Source: Diogma glabrata
Lineage: Eukaryota > Arthropoda > Insecta > Diptera > Cylindrotomidae
NCBI GenBank assembly: GCA_963693315.1
Contig: OY856186.1
Span: 75,933,123-75,997,122, forward strand
Direction of reading: 5' to 3'
DNA: 64,000 bases
Shown: positions 26,421 to 36,900 of the stretch, piece by piece
How the letters are laid out: every line of letters begins with the position of its first letter
How positions within the stretch are numbered: position 1 is the first letter of the stretch
The notes under the pieces: generated by a model
What the model was told of the DNA's origin: nothing
Seen by the model: the letters and a program-made list of their open reading frames with translations, nothing else
Database searches by the model: none
Translations under genes and position numbers: made by a program

Positions 26421-26949
26421 TTTTAGAACAACTCAACGAGAAGAGTTAAGTTTTTTTTGCATTATAGCATTCTCTGCATCTTCGCCTACTATAAAGGAAG
26501 AACAAAACTAAAATATTAAGATGTGAATAATAAATGATTTATGTAAAATAATAACATTTTGGCCCTTCGAGCCGGATTAATAAGAGTTCTTGCTTCGAAA
26601 TAACCTAAAAAGTGAATAATAATCTTCAAAAATTATATTAAAATAAAGCGCATCGCAGTCATCGACAAAAAATAAATAAAATAATACAGTCCACAATATA
26701 TTAAATTCAAAATAATAATACCAAACATTATATCAGCGAAACAGCAAAAGAAACGCGAAAAATAAATGCCAACACATGAAGAGCTGCATAGAAAACACCA
26801 ACTAACAAGAGGCTAATGAAAATTCAAAAGAGTGTTTTACAAAAGCCCGGTATCTGATAAAAAATGTCCACCTAAGATCCACAATCAGCAAAAATGGCAA
26901 CAACAAAAGAGTGTGAAGTGTCTAAAGTATGGTGATCTCACTTTCAAGA

Positions 26950-27425
26950 CCAACTAAATGAAGAGCGAAGTTCGTCATATTCAAAAAATTGCTCTGTCAA
27001 GTAAGGAAATTTTTGTCTCCAACCCAACAATAGAAGAATTCGAAGCTGCCATACATAAACTGAAGAATGGCAAATCACCGGGTAGCTATGAAATCCCAAC
27101 AGAAGTTATTGAAAATCGAGGAGCAACAATTGTTTCTCGTATATACTAATTATTGCAATCTGTGTTGTTGAATGGAAAGCTCTCATTGTTCTGCTACAAA
27201 TGAAAGGTAACCGTATAAAGTGTGTCAATTATCGTGGAATCAAGCTGCTGAACACTGCATATAAAATACAAACTAATTTCGTATTTGCTCGATTCATTCC
27301 GTTCGTCGAATCTATCATCGGTGATTATCAGTGTGGTTTTTGTCCCAACCGTTCAACGACAGATCAATTTTTTATCTTAAGAAATAAGAATGATTCCGGA
27401 CATTGTCTTCTTAGAAAAAGGGTCA
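26950..27425 (+). pseudogene. RTE-like LINE reverse transcriptase, N-terminal part
   Basis: The reading is 'NPTIEEFEAAIHKLKNGKSPGSYEIPTEV' style sequence at 27,020-27,110, then after a stop and frameshift 'CVNYRGIKLLNTAYKIQ' and 'IIGDYQCGFCPNRSTTDQFFILR' at 27,220-27,385. These match RT motifs before the catalytic Asp of motif A. The match ends near 27,420, where about 1.5 kb of unrelated DNA begins; the next RT segment starts near 28,970. Confidence 0.75.
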
Positions 27426-28260
27426 ACATGAAAAGCAACAAAATTATTTTATTCTCTTCCATTTAATAATATCAGTTTTATGTGTATGTTTTTTTCCATG
27501 ATAATAGTAGGTATAGTAGAATTTTTTTACCAATGAATTTTTGACAGATAGCACGCAGCAAGAGATAAAAGATGAGATAAAAAGTAAAACAGAGATGTAT
27601 TATTTATTTTGGGATAAATTTGTTTTGAAAACAATTACATTAGTTAAATTGTTACTCCTAGTTCGTACCATTTGTTTGATGTGACATTTGTTTACATAGG
27701 CGTCGTTATTTTTATTATAATTATTTTTAATTATCAAAATTTTGCTATACTACTAGGTAGTATACCTAGAAAATCATTAATATTTTTACTAGTTTTTGGT
27801 TTTCTATTATAATTGGTTGAATTTCAATCGTAATTTATTAATTTTATGCGTGTTTTTTGTCCATTTCAATGGGACTCCAACAGTTTTTTTTAATATTTTA
27901 ATCTGAGACACTGAGTATTCGCACATGGGCATATGAATATGCGCACAACAACCAATTTTCGTATTCGCTGGTAAAAAAATCTACCATATTATTATATTGT
28001 TTTCTAACCTATAGACGAATGAACTTAACCTATTGTCTAATGAAAATTTTCCTATAAACAAATTATCATTATTCAATTGGTATGATTCCAATTGGTCAAA
28101 TTGTTTTGATTGTTTTAAAGTTATTTTCAAACTATAATCACCGTAGTAGCTTTGATACGTTTTGTTCAAAAATCAAATTTTAAGTTAAATTCTCTTATTT
28201 CTTTTAGTTGAATTTTGTTGATTGTTGGGAATAGGTTTTTTTAATCAGAAATTTGATTTT

Positions 28261-28296
28261 TCAATTAAAACAATAAAGATTTATTGTTTTAATTGA
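28261..28296. repeat. Perfect 17-bp hairpin
   Basis: TCAATTAAAACAATAAA is followed by two bases and then its exact reverse complement. It may be the centre of a decayed palindromic element. Confidence 0.85.
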
Positions 28297-28576
28297 AGAA
28301 AACGTTTTTATTTTATATAATACATAATTCATTGTCAGAGTATAAAGTAGTGTAATCAATTCGTGTTCAATGAATTTTATTCTCTCGCAAATTTAAAATT
28401 TTTTCTCGTGCCTCGCTCAAATTTTATACTTCTGCTTGAGAATAAACTATTTCATTACACATTATTAAATTACTATTATGAGTCAACATAACGTAAAATA
28501 ATCGAATATTTTAATATTTTCTCAAGGTTCTAAAAAGTGACCTAGAATATTCAAGATTATTCAGAATCGTATATAG

Positions 28577-28618
28577 TTTTAGTAGTTTTAGTAGTTTTAG
28601 TAGTTTTAGTAGTTTTAT
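28577..28618. repeat. 9-bp tandem repeat, about 4-5 units
   Basis: The unit 'tagttttag' repeats about four to five times without visible change. Confidence 0.9.
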
Positions 28619-28964
28619 TTTAAACCTGCGGCGGTAAAGTTAAAATTATAAAAATGTTTCTAAAATTAGTTTTTGTGAAAAAAGTTTTAAGTGTTATTGA
28701 GTAGAAATATTGTGTTATTAATAAATTATTGTAAAAATAAATCCACAAAACAATATTTTAATAGTAATATATATTTATTTGACGCGTTTCGAATGTTATA
28801 CATTCATCATCGGCTACAAATATTTAAGACTAAATATAAATAAAAAACAGAAAATCAGATTGGGAATTACGTTTATCGAATTGAGAGTAAGGCCAATTCG
28901 AAGTAAGGTTGGAAAAACTTAAAAATACGATTATATTATCCGCAATAACCTTTGGTCCGCGCTC

Positions 28965-29560
28965 ATATACGTGGTTCTGATCCTTTCGATATAACATCAG
29001 GTATTTGACAAGGTGATGCAATCGCGCCAGCAATATTTAATTTGACGCTTGAGTTTGCGATAAGAAAAACCTGAATCGAGATACAAAACTGTATATTTCT
29101 AAATAAATCTATTAAAATCTTTGGGCATGCAGACGATATTGCTATTCTCGAATGTAGACCATCCAATATTAAGGAATTTTCATCTCTTACTGATTGAAAG
29201 AAAAACTAAAGGACGACAAAACTAAACTTTTAACAACATTCAGGAAAATATATGTAAGAAATCTAGATACTGGTGATTAAGGAGAACGAGTAAAAAACTT
29301 CAAATACACACCTTGGCTCTATCATAACACCGTCAAATGATATACAGGCAAGCTGTGCTAACCTTTTATAGTGGAAGCTTAACAGTGGTTTACTTGGTCA
29401 TGTAGAAAAGGCTTTGTTATATAGAATGATAAAAAAGTGTCTTAAAAAACAGCTGGTGTTCGTCGGAGAGGAAGACCCAAACAACGCTGGCGTAATGACA
29501 ACATTCATGGTTTTCGTTGTATAGGATGTTGGAACTGGAGTCAACTAGTAATGGAATAAG
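28965..29560 (+). pseudogene. RTE-like LINE reverse transcriptase, C-terminal part
   Basis: The plus strand reads 'SDPFDITSG', 'QGDAIAPAIFNLTLEFAIRKT' (motif B), a stop, then 'IKIFGHADDIAILE' with an intact A-D-D catalytic box. It continues 'VKNFKYLGSIITPSND' after a frameshift, and near 29,395-29,500 gives 'GHVEK' and 'RRRGRPKQRW', the usual end of this family. It carries the same orientation and order as 26,950-27,425, so both halves come from one element. Confidence 0.75.
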
Positions 29561-29990
29561 ATAAATAGAAGCTGATGGGAATGGCATAATCCCTTCATAA
29601 GATGCACATACAAGAGAGAGAGAAAGGTGTACTCATGGCTCAGTTCTGTCTCTATTCTATTATTAATTTCTATCAACGAATGGCTGCAATTCCCCAGTAA
29701 TCCGATAAAAAATTTTGCAGATGAGTCATTCGTAACATATTTTCGAAGGGTAGAATGCATGAACAAATATAGCACGTTGTGAATGATGTTGCTGTAAATG
29801 TGAACAAGGAACTTCTTATTTAGGTTTAATAAAACTAAACTAACCCATAATATTATGATTTTTAGAACAGTATATTGTATTACGAGCACAAAATTATATG
29901 AATAAATATTACCATACGAGTAACTATTACCATTCTGTGCGAGCTTAACACTAAGATTCTTCTATGATCAAACTAAAAATAAAATATGGA
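29561..29990. other. No recognised feature
   Basis: A/T-rich spacer. The minus-strand open frame at 29,545-29,889 overlaps the end of the LINE fragment and shows no motif. Confidence 0.35.
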
Positions 29991-30860
29991 GGGGCTGAAA
30001 TCTCACAGCTCTGAGATATCAAGACTTCGGTCTGGGTTAAGGATTTTTATATAGTTTTCGGCAAAAAACTTTTATGAGGACATGGTTTTAGTTTTGGGCA
30101 GCGATGTATATCAAACACAACTCTTTGTTAAAGTACTACCGTCTTCCCCCGAAAACAACGCCTAGGCGTTGTGTTTGAGGGTGAGCAATTTTTCGATTTT
30201 CTTAAAAAGTGATACAAATATTTGAATAGAACGCTGTTTCAAATAGAACGCTATCTCGAATAGAACGCCACTTTTCGAAGTAAGCGATTTTTTAAAAAAT
30301 TTCAATTTAATTAAAACTTTTGTTGTAAATAAAACATAAGTTAGCAGTTCAGGTAATCTGTATATGGTTATATAATTTTGTATGTGTTGTTTATTGCCAT
30401 TTTATTCTGTATCCAATTTTAAACCGAAAAATTTATTCAATTTTAATAAAGAGTTTGTGCCGGTATTATTAGCTACTTTCCAATCGATTGAATTGCTGAA
30501 GGAATTGATTGTAGCCATTTTGTCTAATATTCAGTAAATCATCAAAAGTAGAGTCAAAACAACAGAAAAAGCAATTTTTTGGCATTTAAAAAATACAGAC
30601 ACATATTTTAGACACGAAAATTAGACACAATCAAATATGTACAGATTTAATTTTTTATTATTTTTAACGTTTGAAATAAACTTTTGTTGTCCCCCGCTGG
30701 GAAAGTTAATTTATTTCTAACAGTAAGACTCATTTCTCTATTAGTTAAATATACGTTTTTTTTCGATACAAAGCCCCTACGGAAAATTTCAGCCAAATCA
30801 AAAATGTGTCGGTCAGAAAGGTGTCTGGTTTGTAGAAGAATGACCTATAAACATTAATCG

Positions 30861-31124
30861 TTATATATAATTGTTGTCCGCTTCCACAACAGTAATGTTG
30901 ACATCTTTTAGTTTGCAAAAAGCTACAATCTCCATACCACATGATGTCGAATACCCTTTATGGAGCTTGGCGTTGTCGTTCTCGTCGATAAGATCATTTA
31001 GATTGGCTTTAATTTCTAGGATGGTATCGTTTATAATACTACTTAGCCACCTACCAAACGGTAAGAAACTGATTTTGAAGTTTTTGAAATAGTCAATAAG
31101 AGATTTCGAGTTTTTCTCTGTCAA
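30861..31124 (-). pseudogene. Unassigned ORF fragment in the TIR element (OTU-like?)
   Basis: An 87-codon minus-strand frame whose second half reads 'YSTSCGMEIVAFCKLKDVNITVVEADN'-like sequence. The spacing of a Gly-x-Glu-Ile...Ile-x-Val stretch recalls the end of OTU-type cysteine proteases, but no catalytic Cys region is present and the resemblance is weak. It is cut off upstream by the hAT insertion at 31,173. A following piece in another frame (30,850-30,745, 'FLTDTFLI') is shared with 57,250-57,350. I do not assign a function. Confidence 0.3.
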
Positions 31125-31276
31125 AAATCAATTGCTTTCATGTAAAAATCAAAATAAGTACGATATTATTTATAGGGTTACCAGTTGAAACTTCAAAGAA
31201 TACCGGACAAATTTTAAAATTAAAACAACAAAATCTTATAAACATTTATATTTTATTTTCCATACATTTTTATCTG

Positions 31277-33120
31277 TCATTTTTGGTTCTTTTTATATTT
31301 TTCATTTTGCGATGTAGCTTTTAGCAGTTTTTTATTTTTAGAAAATATTTCTCTTACATTTTGGCTTGTATAAGGAATATTAAAGAAGATACAAAGTTCG
31401 CTTTTAACTAAATTCAACGACATTCGGTAACGTTCGTTGGTCCATAGATTGCCCATCACACTAAAAATCCTTTCAATATTCGCATTCGAAACTGGAATCG
31501 AAAAGACGAACTGAGCTATTTTCAATAAATTTGGTGCAGACTATTTTTGAAAGAAATAATTCCACTTTTCAAGAGAAGATGTTCCTTCAAGTGTCTCCAT
31601 TACCGAATTCAATGCACATATTTCGGCGTGTAAACAGTCTGGTGGAACTTCATCTTTCAATGGCGACAACATCCAAATTTTTAAAATTTTATCCAGACTT
31701 ATAGACATTTTACCGTGTGCAAGGCTCATAGCTTGAAAGTGCATATAAGGAGAATTCTGGAAATCAAACCATTTTTCCAAATAGTTCAATGCTCTAGCAT
31801 ATACATTTAAAGCCTCATTTTTGAATTTATTCACCTGGCAAGAATCTAAATAGTTTTTCATCATGGCAAATTTTACTTTCATGCCAAAAAATTCGGTGTC
31901 CATGTTATTTTTCTACAAAGATCACATGCCAGAGTTGTACGAGTTTCTAGAATTAGTAAAATTTTTTGAAATGAAGACATAAATGAGTGAACAAAATAGA
32001 TAGAAATTTCGGAAATTGTAGGTTCGTCCAATGGCGACATTTCATTATCTTGATCAGATATAATTGTCCATATTGGTCTTGGACATTCGTCTTCACCTAA
32101 AGCTAAAAAATAATATTTGAGTGGCTGCTAGCTTAGTAACAAGCGATCAACTGCTTTAAATAAAGATAGCCATCTAGTAGGACTATGGCGAACCACTTCA
32201 TGAAATTCTGATTCGTAAAAATCATAACATTCTTTTAAATTTTCTCGCTTTTTAGCTGAATTAGAAAATTCAGCAAAAACTTTCGATATAATGTTTTCAA
32301 TGTCGAAGGATAATAATTTCAAAGCATTTTTAGCACAATTATGAATTATATGATCATTACAATGAGCTGCAATAATAGTTTTATTTTCTTCATTCACTAA
32401 TTTTTGAAAAACCGAATTGTTTACTCCATAATTCACACTAGCGTTATCAGCTCCATATGCAGTAACATTGTTCCAACTTAGTCCGTTCTCATTTAATACT
32501 CGACAGAGCTAATTTTTAATTGATCTTGAATCTTGGAAAGCATCTTCATAAAAATCTAATATTTTAAAACTCAATCCATTCTGTATAGAATAAAATTGAA
32601 TTGCTACAGGATATAGCTTACGATTACCTTTGTTCGACGCGTCAGTAGCACAATAGAAAACGGTGCGTTGTTTTTTAAATCTTCTATCACAAGTTCAATT
32701 GAAAAAGGGTATAAAACAATTTGTACAACTGCTGAAGCTTTTGTACGTCCAGCTGGAACATTTTTAGCGATTTGAGAATCATAATATGACTGTTTTGTAA
32801 TTTTAATTCCGCATTCCTGAGCCAAGTATGATAAATGGTGTTTTACACCATGATAAATATGCAACAATTCAGCAATAGCTACTGCCTCGTTTTGAGAATT
32901 ATCTTTCGATGCAAAGAAAGATGTTAATCTTTGAGAAGAAGTTGCAACAGTTTCAGCTTTAATGTGTTTTTTAAGGCTGCGTGTTGAGTTAGGGCTTTAA
33001 TGCCATCATACATAACAGTAAACGTTACATTACACAGTTTGCATCTTGCTTTACTGTTGGATTTTTCATTTCCAACATAGCCTTAGCTGACCCAATTATA
33101 TTTTTTTTGCCAATCTGCAT
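31277..33120 (-). pseudogene. hAT transposase with N-terminal zinc finger, broken
   Basis: Reading on the minus strand: at about 33,090-32,960 a BED-like zinc finger ('ARCKLCNVTFTVMYDGIKAL', then a His); near 32,650-32,625 'TDASNKGN' with the first catalytic Asp; near 32,457-32,430 'GADNASVN' with the second; then 'HNCAKNAL' and 'TRWLSLFK' near 32,180; and at 31,525-31,380 the C-terminal dimerisation domain ('VSNANIERIFSVMG'). A frameshift near 32,650 and stops near 32,510, 32,126, 31,910 and 31,540 break it. The fragments keep high coding quality, so decay is not old. Confidence 0.85.
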
Positions 33121-33560
33121 TGTAATTGCATTTTCTTCTCTTTGTTGTTGATTGTTCTTCTACCTCACTAATTTCTTAGCTAGAATTACTTTAAATTAAT
33201 TTAAAATTATTTGCATATTAAAGTTATACAAACCTAGTTAGTATTATAAAAAAAACAAATTTAATATTTAATTTTTCACTTAATATATTTAATTCAAACT
33301 CTAAATACTTTAAAATTTATTTTTTAATTAATCACTCCTCACTTTTGATAATTGAAACTCTAAATACCACAAAATTTATTATTTAATTTATCACTTTACC
33401 ATCAGCAAAAAACTTTAAATAATACTTTAATATTTTGCATTTCGTATTAAACTAAAATAAAATTTTCTATGGCCACCTGCGATAAAAAAAAAAATAAATT
33501 TAAAAAATACCATTTATGACCGTTCACTTGTCCTTCAAAACTTTGAGCGACAAAAAAATA

Positions 33561-33829
33561 AAAAAGTCCAAGCGGCACGTATATCTGCTAGAAATAGGTA
33601 GATTTCGAGATCAGACAGTTTTGTGTGCCAGGAGAATCTGATGTATCAGATTAGTTTAAACAACACAAACTAATTTCAAACAGATATCGAACAAATTTTA
33701 AAAAGAAAATTAGCTACATATAAGCATAACTATATTTTTCTGATTTACGAACTTGTCCATGATATTAATAAAACACACATTCCGAGATGAAGCCCATTGC
33801 AATAGTAGATTTTTATATGAAATCTACAT
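33561..33829 (-). mobile_element. Dispersed repeat family A, short copy inside the hAT
   Basis: About 270 bp whose ends match both ends of the long copy at 11,207-12,760 in reverse orientation: 'agcggcacgtatat' and 'ataggtagatttcg' on the left, 'cgagatgaagcccattgcaa' and 'tttttatatgaaatctac' on the right. It lacks the (AT)n core, so it is an internally deleted copy. Also shared with 60,048-60,142. Confidence 0.75.
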
Positions 33830-34197
33830 AAAATACGAATACCTCAAATTTGAAGATTGTGGAAATAAGGGTCGGGAGGAATACCGGACAAATGAACGTC
33901 CGGCCTTTCTAATTTTTTCCCACCGAACAAGTAGTTGAATTAACGGACTGTCCGGTTTTGAATACCTGGCAGCCATAATTATTTATCATACATGTAGTGA
34001 ATGCCTTAAAAAAATTAGTTTGTATATAAAATTCAATACATAACGCCTAGGCGTTATATTTGAATAGAACGCAGGGTAGGCGTTCTATTTGTCTACAACG
34101 CCTAGGCGTTTTTTTCGGGGGAAGACGGTAGTATTTTTTATCTCTGTTTAAAAATTTATTACAAAACTAACACGAAACATCAATACGTTGCCGGAAA

Positions 34198-34625
34198 ATT
34201 ATAATCAAAATTCCAAAAATATATAAAAAAATTAAAATTAAATAAAACCAAACTTTTTCAAAATTCCAAAAATATTCCAAAAATTAAAATAATATCAAAT
34301 ATTTAAATTTTTTCTAAATTCCAATAATATTTCAAAAATTCTTAAAAATTCAAAGTTTTTCCAACATTCTAAATATATTGCAAAAATTATTACAAAATCA
34401 AAAATTGAAAATTTTTTCAAAATTCCAAAAATTATAATAATATCAAAAATTAAAAATTTTCCAAAATTCTAAAACTATTCCAAAAATTTCTTACAAAATC
34501 AAAAATTAAAACTTTTGCCGAAATTCCAAAAATATTGCAAAAATTATTACAAAATCAAAAATACAAACTTTTTCAAAATTCCAAAAATATTTCAAAAACT
34601 ATAACAAATTCAAAAATTTCCATGT
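34198..34625. repeat. A/T-rich degenerate tandem array (family D)
   Basis: Irregular units of roughly 60-70 bp built from 'acaaaatcaaaaattgaaac', 'ttttcaaaattccaaaaat' and 'attccaaaaattat'. The same kind of array fills 41,335-41,935. No coding capacity. Confidence 0.8.
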
Positions 34626-34639
34626 CCAATTTCATTTTA

Positions 34640-35175
34640 AATTACATTTACGTCATAAAAACAGCTACATTTTTTCCAAAAAATTGGCTAAAAAAATAAA
34701 TGAAATCATTTTTTGACACACTTGACATTATTTTTTGACAAACTTATAATGCCATAATTCTCTTAATAATAATAAAATATCATATCACACGAACTATTAA
34801 TTTTATTTTTTTCCAAAAAAAATTGGGTAAAAAATAAATAAAAACCTTTCTTTTGACACACTTGACAACATTTTTTGACAAACTTATAATGCCATAATTC
34901 TCAATAATAAAAATAAAATTTCATTTCAAAGAAACAATTTTATTTTTTTCCAAAAAATTGGGTAAAAAACTAATTAAAAATCTTTTGACACACTTGACAA
35001 CATTTTTTTGACAAACTTAAAATGCCATAATTCTCAATAATAATAATAAAACTTCATTTCAAACAAACAATTAATTTCATTTTTTTTCCAAAAAATTAGG
35101 TAAAAAAATAAATAAAAATCTGGCTTTTGACACACTTGACAACATTTTTTTGACAAACTTATAATGCAATAATCT
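34640..35175. repeat. Tandem repeat, ~110-125-bp units, about four copies
   Basis: Each unit contains 'ttttttccaaaaaattggg', 'ttttgacacacttgacaaca' and 'gacaaacttataatgcc'. Copies begin roughly at 34,665, 34,805, 34,940 and 35,080. The units vary in length and carry a few changes each. Confidence 0.85.
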
Positions 35176-35239
35176 AGATTTTGATCTCACATACCAATCC
35201 CGACCATCAAGATTTCTCCAAATTCAATGTTCCTACGCG

Positions 35240-35600
35240 TAATCACTTAAAATGAACGTTTTTTAAGCAAAAAATATGCAAATTTCCTTGTTTTGACACA
35301 CATAACGATTTTTTTGACACACTTCCGGTACAGCTATCGAACACATCGTCCTTTCGGCTCTTCCTATTAAGTAAACCTATTTTTAGAAAAAAAAATTTTT
35401 CGAATCCGTCCAGCGGTTTTCTAGATTTCGTCGGTTGTGACGGCCGGCCGGCCGACAGACAGACATACATTTTTTTTTTTTTGCTGTTTTAGAATCAGGA
35501 GGTCCTAAAACGTCGAGAAATGCCAAAAAAAGTGGGGGTAAGAATTTCACTTTTGGCTCATGAATGTAATACTTAGGTCTTTCAGACCGAAGTAATTAAA
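35240..35600. repeat. Probable conserved 3' tail of repeat family D
   Basis: A more G/C-rich block with 'cgtccagcggttttctagat', 'gacggccggccggccgac' and 'agacagacatac', then a T run and 'aggaggtcctaaaacg'. Such 'fix-and-slip' sentences followed by short CAGA/GACA repeats are common at the ends of dispersed elements. The frame across it (minus, 35,243-35,470) is a by-product. Confidence 0.45.
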
Positions 35601-36530
35601 AATAAATAAAAATAAAAATGAAATAATTGTTTGTATCAAAATAGTTTTTTTAAGTTTAGCGGACAAGACTAAATGAAGTTTGTGAATGCGTTTGTTATGA
35701 TATTTTTTGCCTTTTTTATAAAATGTTACATTGGTTTATTTGTTTGTTATTTGTTGTTGCATAACAAAGCATATTCGTAAATTTTTAGAAAAATTAAAAA
35801 AACAGTAAATAAAGCATTTACCCTTTGAACATAATTTGAAAGTGTTGAGTGATCTCTTCATTTGAAAATTGTTATTTGTTGCAACCGTTGTCATAACAGT
35901 TTTTGAATGTTTATTATTTTAATTTATTACATACTTGTGCGTAATACAGGTATAACGTTATTTCTACCTAGTTGATTCTATCCTAATAAATAAACAATAA
36001 TGAAACCTCCTCAATCATCTTCTGGATTCGATAATTGATTAGTAGGCATCTACACCAAATTGCTAGTTTTAGATTTATCAACAGTTAAAAATTTATTTAG
36101 ATTGAATTGTTTACTTTTAAAAATTAACTTATACATTTAATCACACTTGCATTAACCGTTTTTAAAGAGTCAATCGCATTAGAAAATATTTAATAGAAAA
36201 TATTTTTTTCTGGCATGTATTCTTCAAAAAGAATCGTTGCCAAGCTAATCAGCTTCGTTTATTTAACACGGCAATTTGCAACAGTATTATAATTCAACAG
36301 CAATTCTTGCTTTTATAAATCTTTTTTCTCCAGCTCTCCTGAAACTAGTACTGGTGGATCTTAGAGCTTGCCGGAAACCATATTGATATTCTCTAAACAC
36401 TTTTGATTTTTGAAGTTTCAAACTCTAATCAATTAACTCAATAAAACTTACCATGACCATTACGGAGAAGCGATATTTTTCTATGTTTTATAATATTCAA
36501 CAACCAACTATATTTTTTGGTTAAAACTAT
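35601..36530. other. AT-rich intergenic sequence
   Basis: No gene or repeat boundary is recognised. Confidence 0.4.
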
Positions 36531-36540
36531 TTGATGTACC

Positions 36541-36900
36541 ACAGCATTCCACAAGCCTCTATTCAACAATCAACTATTCAACAATCATTGATTCAACAAC
36601 CATCTGTGTGTTTGTTTGATACAGCGTTTTTAGTATTTCTACCAGCAACATTATTACATCGATTGTTTGTATTATATTATTTTAGTTCAACAATCGCCAG
36701 TGACTTTGTTTTTACGATTAAGCTATATTATTATTATAATTCAACAATCGTTGGTATCTTTGGTTTATCGATTGATTATTATGTTGTATTATTATTCTGA
36801 TTCAACAATCATCGGAACCGTTGGCGCAACGATTACACTAATATTTTTATTTAACCATCGCCAGAACCATTGGTATAACGATTTATTTTATCATAAAAAG
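36541..36900. repeat. Degenerate minisatellite with TTCAACAATC motif
   Basis: The motif 'attcaacaatc' and variants recur about seven times. The first three copies are about 15-20 bp apart. Later ones are about 65-75 bp apart within a unit that also contains 'tcgccagtaacattggt'-like and 'aacgatt' segments followed by TTA-rich spacer. Frames through the block are artefacts. Confidence 0.65.

Larger units (their letters stand above)
27430..28940. other. AT-rich DNA separating two halves of the LINE
   Basis: This stretch replaces the RT motif A region and is probably an insertion or rearrangement. It includes a perfect hairpin at 28,261-28,296, a 9-bp tandem run near 28,577-28,618, and a MITE-like 'gacgcgtttcgaatg' near 28,782. 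No coding sequence or matching terminal repeats were found. Confidence 0.4.
31173..33977 (-). mobile_element. hAT transposon nested in the TIR element
   Basis: Perfect 8-bp target duplications 'attattta' lie at 31,165-31,172 and 33,978-33,985. The ends read TAGGGTTACCAG on the left and, reversed, TATGGCTGCCAG on the right, a usual hAT pattern. Subterminal 'ataccggaca' and 'ccggacagtcc' occur near the ends. The 2,805-bp element carries a minus-strand transposase with several disruptions and itself holds a short family A insertion at 33,561-33,829. Confidence 0.88.
30136..34131. mobile_element. TIR element with 37-bp ends and TA target
   Basis: The ends 30,136-30,172 and 34,095-34,131 are reverse complements with one mismatch, beginning CTACCGTCTTCCCCCG. 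TA flanks both sides (30,134-30,135; 34,132-34,133). The related unfilled site in repeat D copy 2 lies near 41,175. The 14-base palindrome AACGCCTAGGCGTT occurs in both ends (30,157; 34,097) and again at 34,042. AATAGAACGC-like motifs repeat inside both ends. Without the nested hAT it is about 1.2 kb, probably a deletion derivative. The superfamily is unclear. Confidence 0.75.
29991..35600. repeat. Dispersed repeat family D, copy 1, interrupted
   Basis: The left part (29,991-30,135) matches 41,043-41,190, including 'gctctgagatatcaagac' and 'tcggtctgggttaaggat'. The sequence resumes at 34,134 after a 4-kb insertion and continues with the same A/T-rich tandem repeats that follow copy 2. The possible right end near 35,575 has 'cagaccgaagt', an exact 11-base reverse complement of 'acttcggtctg' near 30,023. 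Without the insertion the unit would be about 1.6 kb. The element type is unknown. Confidence 0.5.
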
